From an uncultured Flavobacteriaceae bacterium (GTDB lineage Bacteria; Bacteroidota; Bacteroidia; Flavobacteriales; Flavobacteriaceae), in NCBI GenBank assembly GCA_947495135.1, contig CANLXN010000006.1, positions 62,001 through 126,000 on the forward strand: a stretch of 64,000 bases of DNA, read 5' to 3'. Each line of letters starts with the position of its first letter. Within the stretch, counting starts at the first letter, position 1. Under the pieces are notes generated by a model. The model worked only from the letters and a program-made list of their open reading frames with translations. It was not told the DNA's origin and searched no databases. Both the position numbers and the translations under genes were made by a program. Shown one piece after another: positions 45,549-55,010 of the stretch.

Positions 45549-47933
45549 ATGACAAACCATCAGGATCAAATTAACGCGTTGCTAGCTAAGCTTGACCTTC
45601 TACTAGCGAGGCAAGAGAATTTTCAAGAAGAAATTAATGTACTTCGAAAGGAAATCTATACCATCAGCAATCCAGGAGAGGAAAAAAGCCCAGAGGTCTC
45701 AACTGTTCCCGTTACTGAGCCAAAGCAAGTTTCAGAAAAAATAATCGAGAAAAAACCTTCTCAGCCTGCTCAAAACCCTCAGCAACCAAAGGTAGTTGCA
45801 AAACAGGTTGATCAAATAACTCCACCAGCACAACCCAAAGTAACCAAGCCCAAGAAAAAATCTGATTTGGAAAAGTTTATTGGCGAAAACCTCATTAATA
45901 AAATTGGGATTATCATCACCATCATTGGTGTCGCCATAGGAGCCAAATACTCAATTGAACACGAACTTATTAGCCCGCTAACACGAATTATTTTAGGTTA
46001 TTTCGCAGGAATTGGTCTTCTAGGATTTGGTATGAAGTTAAAAAAGAAATACGAGGCCTACAGCGCAGTTCTGGTTAGTGGAGCTATTGCAATTCTCTAT
46101 TTTATTACCTATTCTGCCTATAGCTTCTACCACCTTATACCGCAAACATTTGCATTTGGGCTCATGGTAGTATTTACCACTTTCGCTGTGGTTGCAGCCA
46201 TTAACTACAACAGGCAAATAATTGCCCATATTGGGCTAGTTGGCGCCTATGCCGTGCCCTTTCTTCTTAGTGAAGGCAAGGGACAGGCCGAAATTCTCTT
46301 TGGCTACATGGCAATTATCAATATTGGAATACTAATCATCGCCTTCAAAAAGCATTGGAAACCTCTTAACTACTCTTCCTTCTTTTTTACGTGGCTTATC
46401 TATGGCACCTGGTACTTCGCCGATTATGTGTCGAGCGAAGATTCCCAGCTTGCGTTTGTGTTCTTAACTATTTTCTTCTTGATCTTTTACACTACTTTCT
46501 TAGCGTATAAACTCATTAAAAAAGAAAAGTTAGATCCCGCAGATGTGATGCTCATCTTGTTTAATTCGTTTATATTCTTTGGTTTTGGGTACGCCCTCAT
46601 AGCAGAGAAAGACAATGGAGCTGAATTTCTTGGGCTTTTCACTTTGGCAAATGCAATCCTCCATTTTATAGCTAGCATCGTCATATTCAAGAGAAAATTA
46701 GGCGATAAATCGCTTCTATATTTGGTGACAGGATTAGTTTTGGTCTTTATTACCATTGCAGTACCTGTACAACTAGATGGAAACTGGGTTACCCTGCTTT
46801 GGGCCGGAGAAGCAGCCTTGCTCTTCTGGCTTGGAAGAACAAAAAACATACCCGTTTACGAGAAACTATCCTATATTTTAATGGTTCTTGCATGTATAAG
46901 CCTTGGACATGACTGGTACTATGACTACGATAACTACACAGTTGACAATCCTGCTAGCAGATTAAAACCGTTATTAAACATCAACTTCCTATCCTCTTTA
47001 TTATTTATTGCTGCTTTCAGTTTTATTTATTGGTTGGATAAAAGAGAAAAATACGTCTCAGTTTGGTCCAAAGGGAGCCAGGTTACTAAGTTATTCGACC
47101 TTTTTATTCCTGCTGTACTGGTTTTTACCATTTTCTTTTCCATTAGGATGGAAATCGCAACGTATTGGCAACAGCTATTCATTGACTCCGAAATTGCGGT
47201 TAGTCCGGAAGGAGAAACCTATAAAGATTATTTCAGCAACTATGACCTCAAAAACTTTAGAGCTATTTGGATCATTAACTTTGCGCTCTTTTTTGTGTCC
47301 ATATTATCTATCGTCAATTTTAAAAAACTCAAAAACCCAAATTTAGGTTACATCAATTTAATCTCTAGTACGGGAACTATTCTGGTATTCCTTTTCGCAG
47401 GACTTTACGCCTTGAGTCTATTGCGAGAAAGTTATATTAACCAAGAACTGATAGAATATTACGATCGTGGAAAAATGCATATCTACATTCGTTATATTTC
47501 GTTCGCATTTGTAGCACTCACCTTATATGTCACCCATCTCTGCTGGAAACAAGACTTTATGAAACTCCGATTTCGAGTAGGGTTTGAGCTTATTCTCCAT
47601 ACTGCCATATTATGGATTGCCAGTAGCGAGATGATTCATTGGTTGGATTTATCAGATTCTGATCAATCCTATAAATTGGGGCTAAGCATTCTTTGGGGAG
47701 TGTACTCCTTACTATTAATTATGCTCGGGATTTGGAAAGGAAAAAAATACCTCCGTATTGGAGCAATTGTACTTTTTGGGATTACCTTAATCAAGTTATT
47801 CTTATACGATATTTCTGAACTCAACACCATTGCAAAAACCATCGTTTTTGTGTCACTTGGAGTGTTATTGCTCATTATTTCTTTCTTATACAATAAATAC
47901 AAAAACATGATATCCAATGAAACGAACGACTAA
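45549..47933 (+). CDS. DUF2339 polytopic membrane protein
   Basis: A 794-residue protein with an N-terminal coiled coil (about 1-40), a Pro/Lys-rich linker (about 50-110) and about 20 transmembrane helices. The junction FIGENLINKIGIIITIIGVA at about 110 is the classic DUF2339 start. The function is unknown; it is a typical large inner membrane protein. The DUF3999 gene overlaps it by 17 bp, a pairing seen in other bacteria, so the two proteins probably form a complex. Confidence 0.9.
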   Translation: MTNHQDQINALLAKLDLLLARQENFQEEINVLRKEIYTISNPGEEKSPEVSTVPVTEPKQVSEKIIEKKPSQPAQNPQQPKVVAKQVDQITPPAQPKVTKPKKKSDLEKFIGENLINKIGIIITIIGVAIGAKYSIEHELISPLTRIILGYFAGIGLLGFGMKLKKKYEAYSAVLVSGAIAILYFITYSAYSFYHLIPQTFAFGLMVVFTTFAVVAAINYNRQIIAHIGLVGAYAVPFLLSEGKGQAEILFGYMAIINIGILIIAFKKHWKPLNYSSFFFTWLIYGTWYFADYVSSEDSQLAFVFLTIFFLIFYTTFLAYKLIKKEKLDPADVMLILFNSFIFFGFGYALIAEKDNGAEFLGLFTLANAILHFIASIVIFKRKLGDKSLLYLVTGLVLVFITIAVPVQLDGNWVTLLWAGEAALLFWLGRTKNIPVYEKLSYILMVLACISLGHDWYYDYDNYTVDNPASRLKPLLNINFLSSLLFIAAFSFIYWLDKREKYVSVWSKGSQVTKLFDLFIPAVLVFTIFFSIRMEIATYWQQLFIDSEIAVSPEGETYKDYFSNYDLKNFRAIWIINFALFFVSILSIVNFKKLKNPNLGYINLISSTGTILVFLFAGLYALSLLRESYINQELIEYYDRGKMHIYIRYISFAFVALTLYVTHLCWKQDFMKLRFRVGFELILHTAILWIASSEMIHWLDLSDSDQSYKLGLSILWGVYSLLLIMLGIWKGKKYLRIGAIVLFGITLIKLFLYDISELNTIAKTIVFVSLGVLLLIISFLYNKYKNMISNETND

Positions 47934-49146
47934 ATGGATGCTATCGCTGCTGTTATTAAGTTGCACCTTTTCCTATGCGCAACTCAAAAACTATAACTAC
48001 GAAAGAGCTCTTATTGGAGTAGAAGACACATGGCATAAAGTGGTTTTACCTTCGGAAATTTTCACACATATTAATAATCCGTTATCGGAAGTAAGGATCT
48101 TTGGAATTACTGAGAAACAAGACACTATTGAAGCTCCATATGTACTTCAACTTAAGACCGATGAGATTACCCGAAAGGAAATTAGTTTCAAGATTATTAA
48201 TAGGGTGAGTAACGCAAACGGTCATTATTTCACTTTTGAACTGCCGACCAGTGAAACTATTACCGAAATAGACGTTGATTTTGCCGAAGAAAATTTTGAT
48301 TGGAAAATACAATTAGAAGGAAGCCTAGATCAGAAAGAATGGTTCTCGGTACTGAAAGACTATCGAATTTTATCCATCAACAACGGGCAAACCAATTTTG
48401 AATTCACAAAACTGAAGTTTCCCCCAATCAAATATAAATACTTTAGATTAAGGGTTCAAGACGAAAAAAAACCAGACCTACTCAATGCCCAAATTACCTT
48501 GAATGAATTGGCGTTGGGCACTTTTGAGAAATTCAACATTTTAAAAACTGCTACCGAAGAAAACAAACCATTGAAACGTACCGAGATAGAGGTACATCTA
48601 GAAAGACCTGTTCCCGTAAGTAAAATGACGATCAATATTAAGGATGATTACGACTATTATCGTCCGTTTACCATTCAATACCTTACCGATAGTATCCAAA
48701 CTGAAAAAGGCTGGAAATACAATTACAGCACTCTTACTTCTGGAACTTTAAACTCTATCGAAAAAAGCGATTACACCTTTGGTAGCACCATTACTCAAAA
48801 ATTAAAAATACTTATTGAAAATAAAGACAATCAGCCACTCACCATTACCAATATAGAAGTAAAAGGCCATCAATATGCACTTATCGCCCGTTTTACGGCT
48901 CCTGCCTCTTACGTGCTAGCATACGGCAACAAATTAGCGAATAGGCCTCAATACGATATTGGTCGTTTTAGCAATAAGCTTCCTGAAAACATTTCAGCCT
49001 TGAAGTTGGGTGCAGAAAAGTCTAATCTTAAGGAGAAGGTAAAATCTGGCGCTTTGTTTGAAAATAAGATCTGGTTATGGGTTATAATGGGAGTTATTAT
49101 TCTTTTACTTGGTGGTTTTTCTTTAAAAATGCTTCGGAAAGGTTAG
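47917..49146 (+). CDS. DUF3999 family exported protein
   Basis: A 409-residue protein: signal peptide (ending TFSYAQ), a periplasmic beta-rich body (about 25-370), and a C-terminal transmembrane helix (about 383-402, WLWVIMGVIILLLGGFSLKM). VRIFGITEKQDTIEAPYVLQ at the start matches the DUF3999 pattern. Translation is coupled to DUF2339 by a 17-bp overlap. It may act as a periplasmic partner of the DUF2339 membrane channel or transporter (inference). Confidence 0.85.
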   Translation: MKRTTKWMLSLLLLSCTFSYAQLKNYNYERALIGVEDTWHKVVLPSEIFTHINNPLSEVRIFGITEKQDTIEAPYVLQLKTDEITRKEISFKIINRVSNANGHYFTFELPTSETITEIDVDFAEENFDWKIQLEGSLDQKEWFSVLKDYRILSINNGQTNFEFTKLKFPPIKYKYFRLRVQDEKKPDLLNAQITLNELALGTFEKFNILKTATEENKPLKRTEIEVHLERPVPVSKMTINIKDDYDYYRPFTIQYLTDSIQTEKGWKYNYSTLTSGTLNSIEKSDYTFGSTITQKLKILIENKDNQPLTITNIEVKGHQYALIARFTAPASYVLAYGNKLANRPQYDIGRFSNKLPENISALKLGAEKSNLKEKVKSGALFENKIWLWVIMGVIILLLGGFSLKMLRKG

Positions 49147-49331
49147 CGTCTTCTGTATCTAGTTAGAGCTACCGCAATAGCTCTTTTGATAACTGCACAT
49201 GCTTTAGAATGTGAAAATTTCAGAAGCACTTATTAACAATTTAATAGTAAGAAAATAACCTTGGAGTCCAGAACCAAGCACATATAATTCATAACTTAGT
49301 GGGAATTAATACAAACCTAAAACCCCCTAGA

Positions 49332-51338
49332 ATGAAAAAAACTGTACAGTTACTAATTCTGCTTTTCAGTGGAATGGTGTTTGCCCAAATCCCCGCCTAT
49401 TATAGCGACATTGATCTCACCCAAACAGGGAGTGCGCTGCAAAGTTCGTTAACCAACAAAGTAACCAACACCCAAACTACCTCCTTAAGTTATACCCCCG
49501 GTGTTTGGGACGCTCTCAAACAGTCCGATCTCAACCCAGCTAACTCAAACGAGGTCTTATTGGTCTATGGTTATAATGACAACGACGGCAATAATAAAAC
49601 CGACAGAACTCGTGGGAAGAATGATAACGGTGGTGGCTCCGGTCAATGGAATAGAGAGCATGTGTATCCAAAGTCCCTTGGAACTCCCAACTTAGGAACA
49701 ACAGGAGCAGGAAGTGATGCGCATCATCTAAGGCCCAGTGATATTCAAATGAATTCTGACAGAAGTAATAGGAAATTCGCCGATGGTAGTGGAAATGCAA
49801 GTATTACTTCCCAAGGATATTTCTATCCAGGAGACGAATGGAAAGGAGATGTAGCCAGAATGATTCTCTTTATGTATGTGCGCTACGAAAACAGATGTCT
49901 GCCATCCAACGTGGGCATAGGAACTACAAACAGTGAGGATTCCAACATGATCAATTTATTCTTAGAATGGAATGTAGAAGATCCTGTGAGCGGATTCGAA
50001 GACCAGCGCAATGATGTGATTGCTGGAATTCAAGGAAATCGCAATCCGTTTATCGACAACCCTGCCTTTGCCACTCAAATATGGGGAGGCCCGCAAGCTG
50101 AAGATCGATTTGGAACTGGTACTGGTGGCGGATCGGCAGAGCTGTTTATTTCTGAATATGTAGAAGGCTCTTCTAATAACAAAGCCATTGAAATAGCGAA
50201 TTTTACAGGAGAAAGTGTCAACCTTTCTGGATATCAACTCAAAAAGCAAACCAATGGAGCTGGAAACTGGAGTGCTGGTTATTCACTGAGCAGCACCCTT
50301 GCTAACGGTGATGTATATGTAGTGGCCAATAATTCTGCTTCCAGTGCCGTGACTTCTAATGCCAACGCTACTACAACAAATAGCGCCTTAACGTTTAATG
50401 GAAATGACCCTGTCGGTCTATTTAAAAACAATGTCCTTATTGATATCATCGGAAACTTTAACGGAGGTAGCGGTAATTTTGCCAAAGACAAAACATGGAG
50501 ACGAAAAACTACAGTTAGTGGTCCTAACACCTCGTTTTCGACTTCAGAATGGGATATTTTTAATCAGAATACCTTCGGTGATCTTGGAGCACATAGTGTA
50601 GACGGTACTGGCGGTGGAGGCAATCCTCCTCCCTCATATTGTGCCTCTAATGGAAATAATTCGAGTTTCGAATACATCGATTTGGTCAGCCTTGGAGGTA
50701 TATCCAATAGCTCAACTTCGAACGGAGGTTACGGAGATTTTACAAATCAGATCGCCAATATTGGTTATGGTTCGAATACCGTAATATTTAGCGCAGGGTT
50801 TTCTGGAAGTAGTTATACCGAATTTTGGAAAGTATGGATCGATTTTAATCAAAATGGTACTTTCGAATCGTCAGAAGAAGTTGTGACTGGATCTTCAGCT
50901 AGTTCAGGAAACTTGTCTAGTAATTTTACGGTTCCTAGTTCTGCCTTAAGCGGACCTACCAGAATGCGAGTTTCAATGAAATGGGATGCCGCCCAAACAT
51001 CCTGTGAAAGTTTTTCATATGGAGAAGTCGAAGACTATACAGTAAACATTTCTAGCGCTCTAGCACCTATCACTTCATTCGTTGAGAATATAGAGAAAAC
51101 GTTAAACCAAGAATCGAAAGTTTATAGCGTACAACTTATCGATCATCAATCCACTGTTACCATCGAAATGGTAGACGATAGAGCTATTTCTTACAAGCTC
51201 TACAGTACTTCTGGGCAGCTAGTGTCTTTTGGAAACTTTCAAAAACACCTCTACATCGATGCATTAAAAACAGGTTTATATATTTTGCATCTCAACGATG
51301 GACAACGGATTATTCAAAGAAAAATAATAAAGAAATAA
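49332..51338 (+). CDS. T9SS-exported endonuclease I with lamin-tail and GEVED domains
   Basis: A 668-residue secreted protein: signal peptide (ending GMVFAQ); endonuclease I domain (about 20-260) with WNREHVYPKSLG and DAHHLRPSDIQMN, the expected His/Asn catalytic cluster; lamin-tail domain (about 270-400, ELFISEYVEGSSNNKAIEI); GEVED domain (about 460-580, KVWIDFNQNGTF to YGEVEDYTVNIS); and a type A T9SS sorting domain at the end (GLYILHLNDGQRIIQRKIIKK). It degrades extracellular DNA for nutrition. ATG 49332 opens the signal peptide; an upstream GTG at 49299 is less likely. Confidence 0.92.
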   Translation: MKKTVQLLILLFSGMVFAQIPAYYSDIDLTQTGSALQSSLTNKVTNTQTTSLSYTPGVWDALKQSDLNPANSNEVLLVYGYNDNDGNNKTDRTRGKNDNGGGSGQWNREHVYPKSLGTPNLGTTGAGSDAHHLRPSDIQMNSDRSNRKFADGSGNASITSQGYFYPGDEWKGDVARMILFMYVRYENRCLPSNVGIGTTNSEDSNMINLFLEWNVEDPVSGFEDQRNDVIAGIQGNRNPFIDNPAFATQIWGGPQAEDRFGTGTGGGSAELFISEYVEGSSNNKAIEIANFTGESVNLSGYQLKKQTNGAGNWSAGYSLSSTLANGDVYVVANNSASSAVTSNANATTTNSALTFNGNDPVGLFKNNVLIDIIGNFNGGSGNFAKDKTWRRKTTVSGPNTSFSTSEWDIFNQNTFGDLGAHSVDGTGGGGNPPPSYCASNGNNSSFEYIDLVSLGGISNSSTSNGGYGDFTNQIANIGYGSNTVIFSAGFSGSSYTEFWKVWIDFNQNGTFESSEEVVTGSSASSGNLSSNFTVPSSALSGPTRMRVSMKWDAAQTSCESFSYGEVEDYTVNISSALAPITSFVENIEKTLNQESKVYSVQLIDHQSTVTIEMVDDRAISYKLYSTSGQLVSFGNFQKHLYIDALKTGLYILHLNDGQRIIQRKIIKK

Positions 51339-51360
51339 TGATGCAATTATAGTAAATAGA

Positions 51361-51388
51361 AAGACCGTCTTAAAAGGCGGTCTTTTTT
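51361..51388 (+). terminator. rho-independent terminator of the endonuclease gene
   Basis: AAGACCG pairs with CGGTCTT, continuing into partly paired loop bases, followed by a T run, 22 nt after the stop. Confidence 0.8.
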
Positions 51389-51425
51389 AATTAAATCGGT
51401 TAATTTTATCCCCAAAACCAATAAT

Positions 51426-51944
51426 ATGATCGTACAATTAGCAAAAGGAAACTTAAAAACCAAGTATGGCGAATTTGAAGAGGTGCTTTTTTACGATGGG
51501 CAACGAGAATCTATTGCGCTCTTCATGGGACCATTAGAACATGAGGAAGAGGTGTTATGTAGAGTCCATTCCTCTTGTATTTTTGGTCATTACTTCAACA
51601 GTGTAGAATGTGATTGCCAAGAACAAATGGACATTTCCCAACAACTCATCCAACAAGCTGGTAAGGGAATTATCATTCTAATGGATCAGGAAGGAAAAGG
51701 AAATGGACATTTTGCCTTATTAAATAGTGTAAAGTATAAACGAGCCGGTATTTCTCAAGGCGAAGCCTATGAGGCGGCGGGTTTTAAAAAAGAAGCTAGG
51801 GATTTTAGCGCAGCTGCAAAGATTCTTCAACACCTCCAAGTAAAGTCCATTATAATGCTCACCAATAACCCGAAAAAAGTTGAAACTATTAGCCAACAAG
51901 GCGTCCAGTTAAATGGAACAAAAGAAATTAGACTAGATATTTAA
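51426..51944 (+). CDS. divergent GTP cyclohydrolase II-like protein
   Basis: A 172-residue single-domain relative of RibA. The zinc cysteines are kept (C51, C62, C64 in RVHSSCIFGHYFNSVECDCQ). DQEGKGNGH replaces the usual QEGRGIGL, and ARDFSAAAKIL and LTNNPKKVE match RibA. It is shorter than E. coli RibA (196) because it lacks the last C-terminal segment. It may make the riboflavin precursor, or have a shifted substrate given the R-to-K and I-to-N changes. No rib genes lie near. It is 52 nt before the AtoE-type transporter gene. Confidence 0.8.
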   Translation: MIVQLAKGNLKTKYGEFEEVLFYDGQRESIALFMGPLEHEEEVLCRVHSSCIFGHYFNSVECDCQEQMDISQQLIQQAGKGIIILMDQEGKGNGHFALLNSVKYKRAGISQGEAYEAAGFKKEARDFSAAAKILQHLQVKSIIMLTNNPKKVETISQQGVQLNGTKEIRLDI

Positions 51945-51996
51945 ACAAAAGAGTATTAAATTGTCTTCTGGAATCATCTAATAGTAGTAATTCTTC

Positions 51997-53394
51997 ATGA
52001 TTAAAAAACTAGGTCAAAAATTTACTGATATTTTTATCAGATTCATGCCCAGTGCTTATGTGTTTGCGCTACTTCTCACGTTGGTAGCGGTGGTTTTATC
52101 TCTAACCCTTACAGATGCAACACCCTTGGAAGTGCTCCAGGGTTGGTACGACGGATTTTGGTCCTTGCTCTCGTTTGGGATGCAGATTGTATTGGTCATT
52201 GTTACAGCTTTCAGTATTGCAAAATCTGCTGCCATCCACAGAGCTATCGACCGACTTTGCAATTATATCAAAACTCCAAAGCAAGTTTATGTTGCCGTTG
52301 TATTACTGGGCGGACTTTTATCCATGATTAGTTTTGGAATGTTGGTAGTCACTGCTATTTTCGCGAGAGAACTAGCAAAGAGAATTAAAGGAGTTCATTA
52401 TCCATTTTTGATCGCCTGTGTTTACTTTTCAATGAATAGTTGGGTAAGTGGCTTATCCAGTTCTATTGCGCTTTTACTCAATACTGCAGACAATTTTTTA
52501 ATTAAAGCTGAAATTTTAAATGAAACAATTCCTAGCTCTTTGACCTTAGGCTCTGGGCTAAATATTGCGATGATCTTGCTCTTTGTAATTGTTGCCCCTT
52601 TATTATTTGTAGCTCTTGTTCCGAAGAACACTGAAGGCTTTGAACTTAATGACCTACTTGTAGCCAATAAAAATGAAAAAGAACCAACCATTAAAGAAGA
52701 AGCCGAATCTTATAAACTGCCTTTCAAGGCATTGTCAGATTTTTTAAACAATACGGGATGGCTTCAAATTCCCGTCGCTATAATGGGTTTGTGCTATATT
52801 ATCTACCACTTTACGACTAGAGGGTTCGACCTCAATTTCAACATTATGATTTTCATCTTTATTGTTTTGGGTCTGTTTTTACATAAAACTCCCATGCGGT
52901 ATAGTATAGCCATGAAACGAGGAAGTAGTAACATATCTGGGGTGCTTTTTCAATATCCTTTTTATGCAGGGATTATGGGAATAATGCTAGCTACAGGACT
53001 TGGCGCGAAAGCTGGGGAATTACTGGCATCGGTTGCTACGGTCGATACTTACCCATTTTTCGCCTATTTATCTGGAGGAATTGTAAATTTCGCAATTCCG
53101 TCGGCTGGTGGTGAATTTGCGGTGATAGGTCCCAGTATTATTGAAGTGGTAAAAGACTTCGGAGTTGGACTTCCAGCATCAGAAGTAAAAGCTATGATTG
53201 CAAGAGCATCTATGTCTGTTGCTTATGGCGAGAGTTTAAGTAATTTACTTCAACCTTTCTTCTTATTGATTCTATTTCCTGTGATGGGCGCGGGAGTAAA
53301 GATTCAAGCTCGAGATGTAATTGGTTATCTCGTAATTCCGTTTTTTGTATTTTTTACAATACAATCTATTTTGGTGATTTGGATGCCATTGTAA
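51997..53394 (+). CDS. AtoE-type short-chain fatty acid transporter
   Basis: A 465-residue polytopic membrane protein (about 11-12 helices). The opening LGQKFTDIFIRFMPSAYVFALLLT and the segments FSMNSWVSGLSSSIALLLNT, VNFAIPSAGGEFAVIGPSI and ASMSVAYGESLSNLLQPF are characteristic of the AtoE/TIGR00366 family, which takes up acetoacetate or short-chain fatty acids. Length is normal. It may share a transcript with the RibA-like gene 52 nt upstream, though no function links them. Confidence 0.9.
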   Translation: MIKKLGQKFTDIFIRFMPSAYVFALLLTLVAVVLSLTLTDATPLEVLQGWYDGFWSLLSFGMQIVLVIVTAFSIAKSAAIHRAIDRLCNYIKTPKQVYVAVVLLGGLLSMISFGMLVVTAIFARELAKRIKGVHYPFLIACVYFSMNSWVSGLSSSIALLLNTADNFLIKAEILNETIPSSLTLGSGLNIAMILLFVIVAPLLFVALVPKNTEGFELNDLLVANKNEKEPTIKEEAESYKLPFKALSDFLNNTGWLQIPVAIMGLCYIIYHFTTRGFDLNFNIMIFIFIVLGLFLHKTPMRYSIAMKRGSSNISGVLFQYPFYAGIMGIMLATGLGAKAGELLASVATVDTYPFFAYLSGGIVNFAIPSAGGEFAVIGPSIIEVVKDFGVGLPASEVKAMIARASMSVAYGESLSNLLQPFFLLILFPVMGAGVKIQARDVIGYLVIPFFVFFTIQSILVIWMPL

Positions 53395-53463
53395 CGAGTT
53401 AGAAAAGAATTATGAATTTAAAACCTATATTAGTTGACATGTTTTTGAATAGCTCCTGTTTTT

Positions 53464-53793
53464 ATGAATAATTGGAACAAGAAATTAGAGTTGTACGATC
53501 GGATTGTGGCTACCCAAAATACCTTTAAAAGAAAGGGTAAGACCATGCCATATACCTCTACCAATGGATATATGTTCTCAATGTTGAATAAAGCAGGCGA
53601 AGTGGGTATGAGGTTGTCTAAAGAATCGAGAGAGGCCTTTACGAAAACACACAACGGCACTGTTTTTAAGTCGTATGGCGCTGTAATTAGAGAGTACGTG
53701 CATATCCCAGATCAATTACTTACTAATTTAGACCTTTTAGCACCTTTATTAATGGAAAGCTATAACTATACAGAAAGCCTCCCACCTAAATAA
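53464..53793 (+). CDS. small TfoX-like protein (tentative)
   Basis: A 109-residue soluble protein. The pattern GYMFSMLNKAGEVGMRLSKE followed by YGAVIREYVHIPDQLL recalls the N-terminal domain of TfoX/Sxy-like proteins, but I cannot confirm this. It is followed after 6 nt by the TIGR02117 gene and is probably translated with it. Function unknown. Confidence 0.65.
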   Translation: MNNWNKKLELYDRIVATQNTFKRKGKTMPYTSTNGYMFSMLNKAGEVGMRLSKESREAFTKTHNGTVFKSYGAVIREYVHIPDQLLTNLDLLAPLLMESYNYTESLPPK

Positions 53794-53799
53794 TTTGTA

Positions 53800-54483
53800 T
53801 TGAGACATTTCAAAAAAGTATTTAAACTACTAGGAAAGATAGTTCTAGGATTTTTATTATTTATTACGTTTTACCTTATAACGGCCTTTACCTTGTCCAG
53901 AATTACCGTAGACGAAGAACCTAATACTCCCGATGAAATTGCTATTTATATTCTCACCAATGGCGTACATACCGATATTGTGATGCCCGTAAAAAGTGAA
54001 CTCATGGATTGGAGTGAACAAGTACAATATGCCCATACAGATGCTGCCAATAGTTCTTATAAATATATAGCCATGGGCTGGGGAGATAAGGGGTTCTATT
54101 TGGAGACTCCAGAATGGACCGATTTAAAATTTTCGGTGGCATTTAAGGCTGCAACAGGATTGAGTACTACCGCAATGCATACTACGTTCTACCGTAATAT
54201 GACGGAGAGTGAAAGTTGTAAAAAAATTGAGATTAGTCTCGCACAATACAATCGCCTCATTACCCATATTAGTTCCAGCTTTCAGAAAGATGATCAGGGT
54301 AATTTTATAAAGATAAATACGGATGCCAACTACACCAATACAGATGCTTTCTATGAAGCCAATGGAAGTTATAGCATGATGCAAACCTGTAATTCTTGGG
54401 CGAATGGTACGCTTAAAGCATCTGGGCAAAGAGCCTGTTTATGGACCGCATTCGATACTGGTATTTTCAAAAAATATGAGTAG
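53800..54483 (+). CDS. TIGR02117 (DUF2459) family protein
   Basis: A 227-residue protein with one N-terminal membrane helix (about 12-32), then IAIYILTNGVHTDIVMPV, MGWGDKGFYLETPEW and NSWANGTLKASGQRACLWT, the three conserved blocks of the TIGR02117 family. The conserved His, Cys and Asn hint at a papain-like or NlpC-like hydrolase, but this is unproven. The start is TTG 53800; no ATG occurs before residue 60. It lies 6 nt after the TfoX-like gene. Confidence 0.85.
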   Translation: MRHFKKVFKLLGKIVLGFLLFITFYLITAFTLSRITVDEEPNTPDEIAIYILTNGVHTDIVMPVKSELMDWSEQVQYAHTDAANSSYKYIAMGWGDKGFYLETPEWTDLKFSVAFKAATGLSTTAMHTTFYRNMTESESCKKIEISLAQYNRLITHISSSFQKDDQGNFIKINTDANYTNTDAFYEANGSYSMMQTCNSWANGTLKASGQRACLWTAFDTGIFKKYE

Positions 54484-54543
54484 TTATGAGATCTATGGGT
54501 TTGAAGCTTTTGATTTGAACTCTTAAAAAAAGTAATTCAAAAT

Positions 54544-54582
54544 AAAAAGACCGTTGCAATAAGTAATTACAACGGTCTTCAA
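54544..54582. terminator. terminator between TIGR02117 and ferredoxin genes
   Basis: AAGACCGTTG (54547-54556) pairs perfectly with CAACGGTCTT (54570-54579). On the minus strand it is followed by a T-rich tract, so it mainly terminates the ferredoxin gene, 17 nt after its stop. Confidence 0.8.
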
Positions 54583-54598
54583 ATTGATATTGATTTAT

Positions 54599-54949
54599 TT
54601 ATTTAAAATGCATAAACGCCTGCTTTCCTAGTAGTGTTTCTTCACTTTCCACATTATCCTCATCGGGAACACAGCAATCTACAGGGCAAACCGCCGCACA
54701 CTGAGGTTCGTCGTGAAAGCCTTTACATTCTGTACATTTATCTGCAACTATATAGTAAATCTCGTCACTTACTGGTTCCTGTGTTTCACTGGCGTCTACT
54801 TCTTTCCCATTAGGAAGTACCAAGGAACCTTCTAGGTCGGTTCCATCGGCATAGCGCCAATCGTCCGCACCTTCATAAATGGCTGTATTGGGACATTCAG
54901 GCTCACAAGCACCGCAGTTAATACATTCGTCTGTTATTATAATTGCCAT
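54599..54949 (-). CDS. 2[4Fe-4S] ferredoxin with an inserted acidic loop
   Basis: A 116-residue YfhL-type ferredoxin. Cluster motifs are [12 protein letters not shown] (about 9-20) and [18 protein letters not shown] (about 67-84). Between them lies an unusual insert of about 40 residues rich in Asp/Glu. Two further cysteines (CC in PVDCCVP) follow the second motif. It carries electrons at low potential. ATG 54949 is the start; an upstream frame to 54988 would begin inside the promoter. Divergent from the acyl-CoA reductase, with overlapping promoters, suggesting it is the electron donor of that enzyme (inference). Confidence 0.9.
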   Translation of the reverse strand: MAIIITDECINCGACEPECPNTAIYEGADDWRYADGTDLEGSLVLPNGKEVDASETQEPVSDEIYYIVADKCTECKGFHDEPQCAAVCPVDCCVPDEDNVESEETLLGKQAFMHFK

Positions 54950-54971
54950 AGCTATTCTTTTTCTAACTTTG
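54943..54971 (+). promoter_or_regulatory. plus-strand promoter TTG-N18-TAACTTTG
   Basis: TTG 54943-54945 and TAACTTTG 54964-54971. ATG 55011 lies 39 nt downstream. The -33 element falls inside the ferredoxin start codon region. Confidence 0.6.
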
Positions 54972-54973
54972 TG

Positions 54974-55005
54974 CAAATTTAATACCAAAATAAGCTAACT
55001 CCAAA
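54974..55005 (-). promoter_or_regulatory. minus-strand promoter TTTG-N20-TAAATTTG
   Basis: On the minus strand TTTG (55002-55005) and TAAATTTG (54974-54981) at the ideal 20-nt spacing, 24 nt before the ferredoxin ATG. Its -7 box is 2 nt from the opposite promoter's -7 box, so both cannot be used at once. Confidence 0.65.
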
Positions 55006-55010
55006 CGAGA

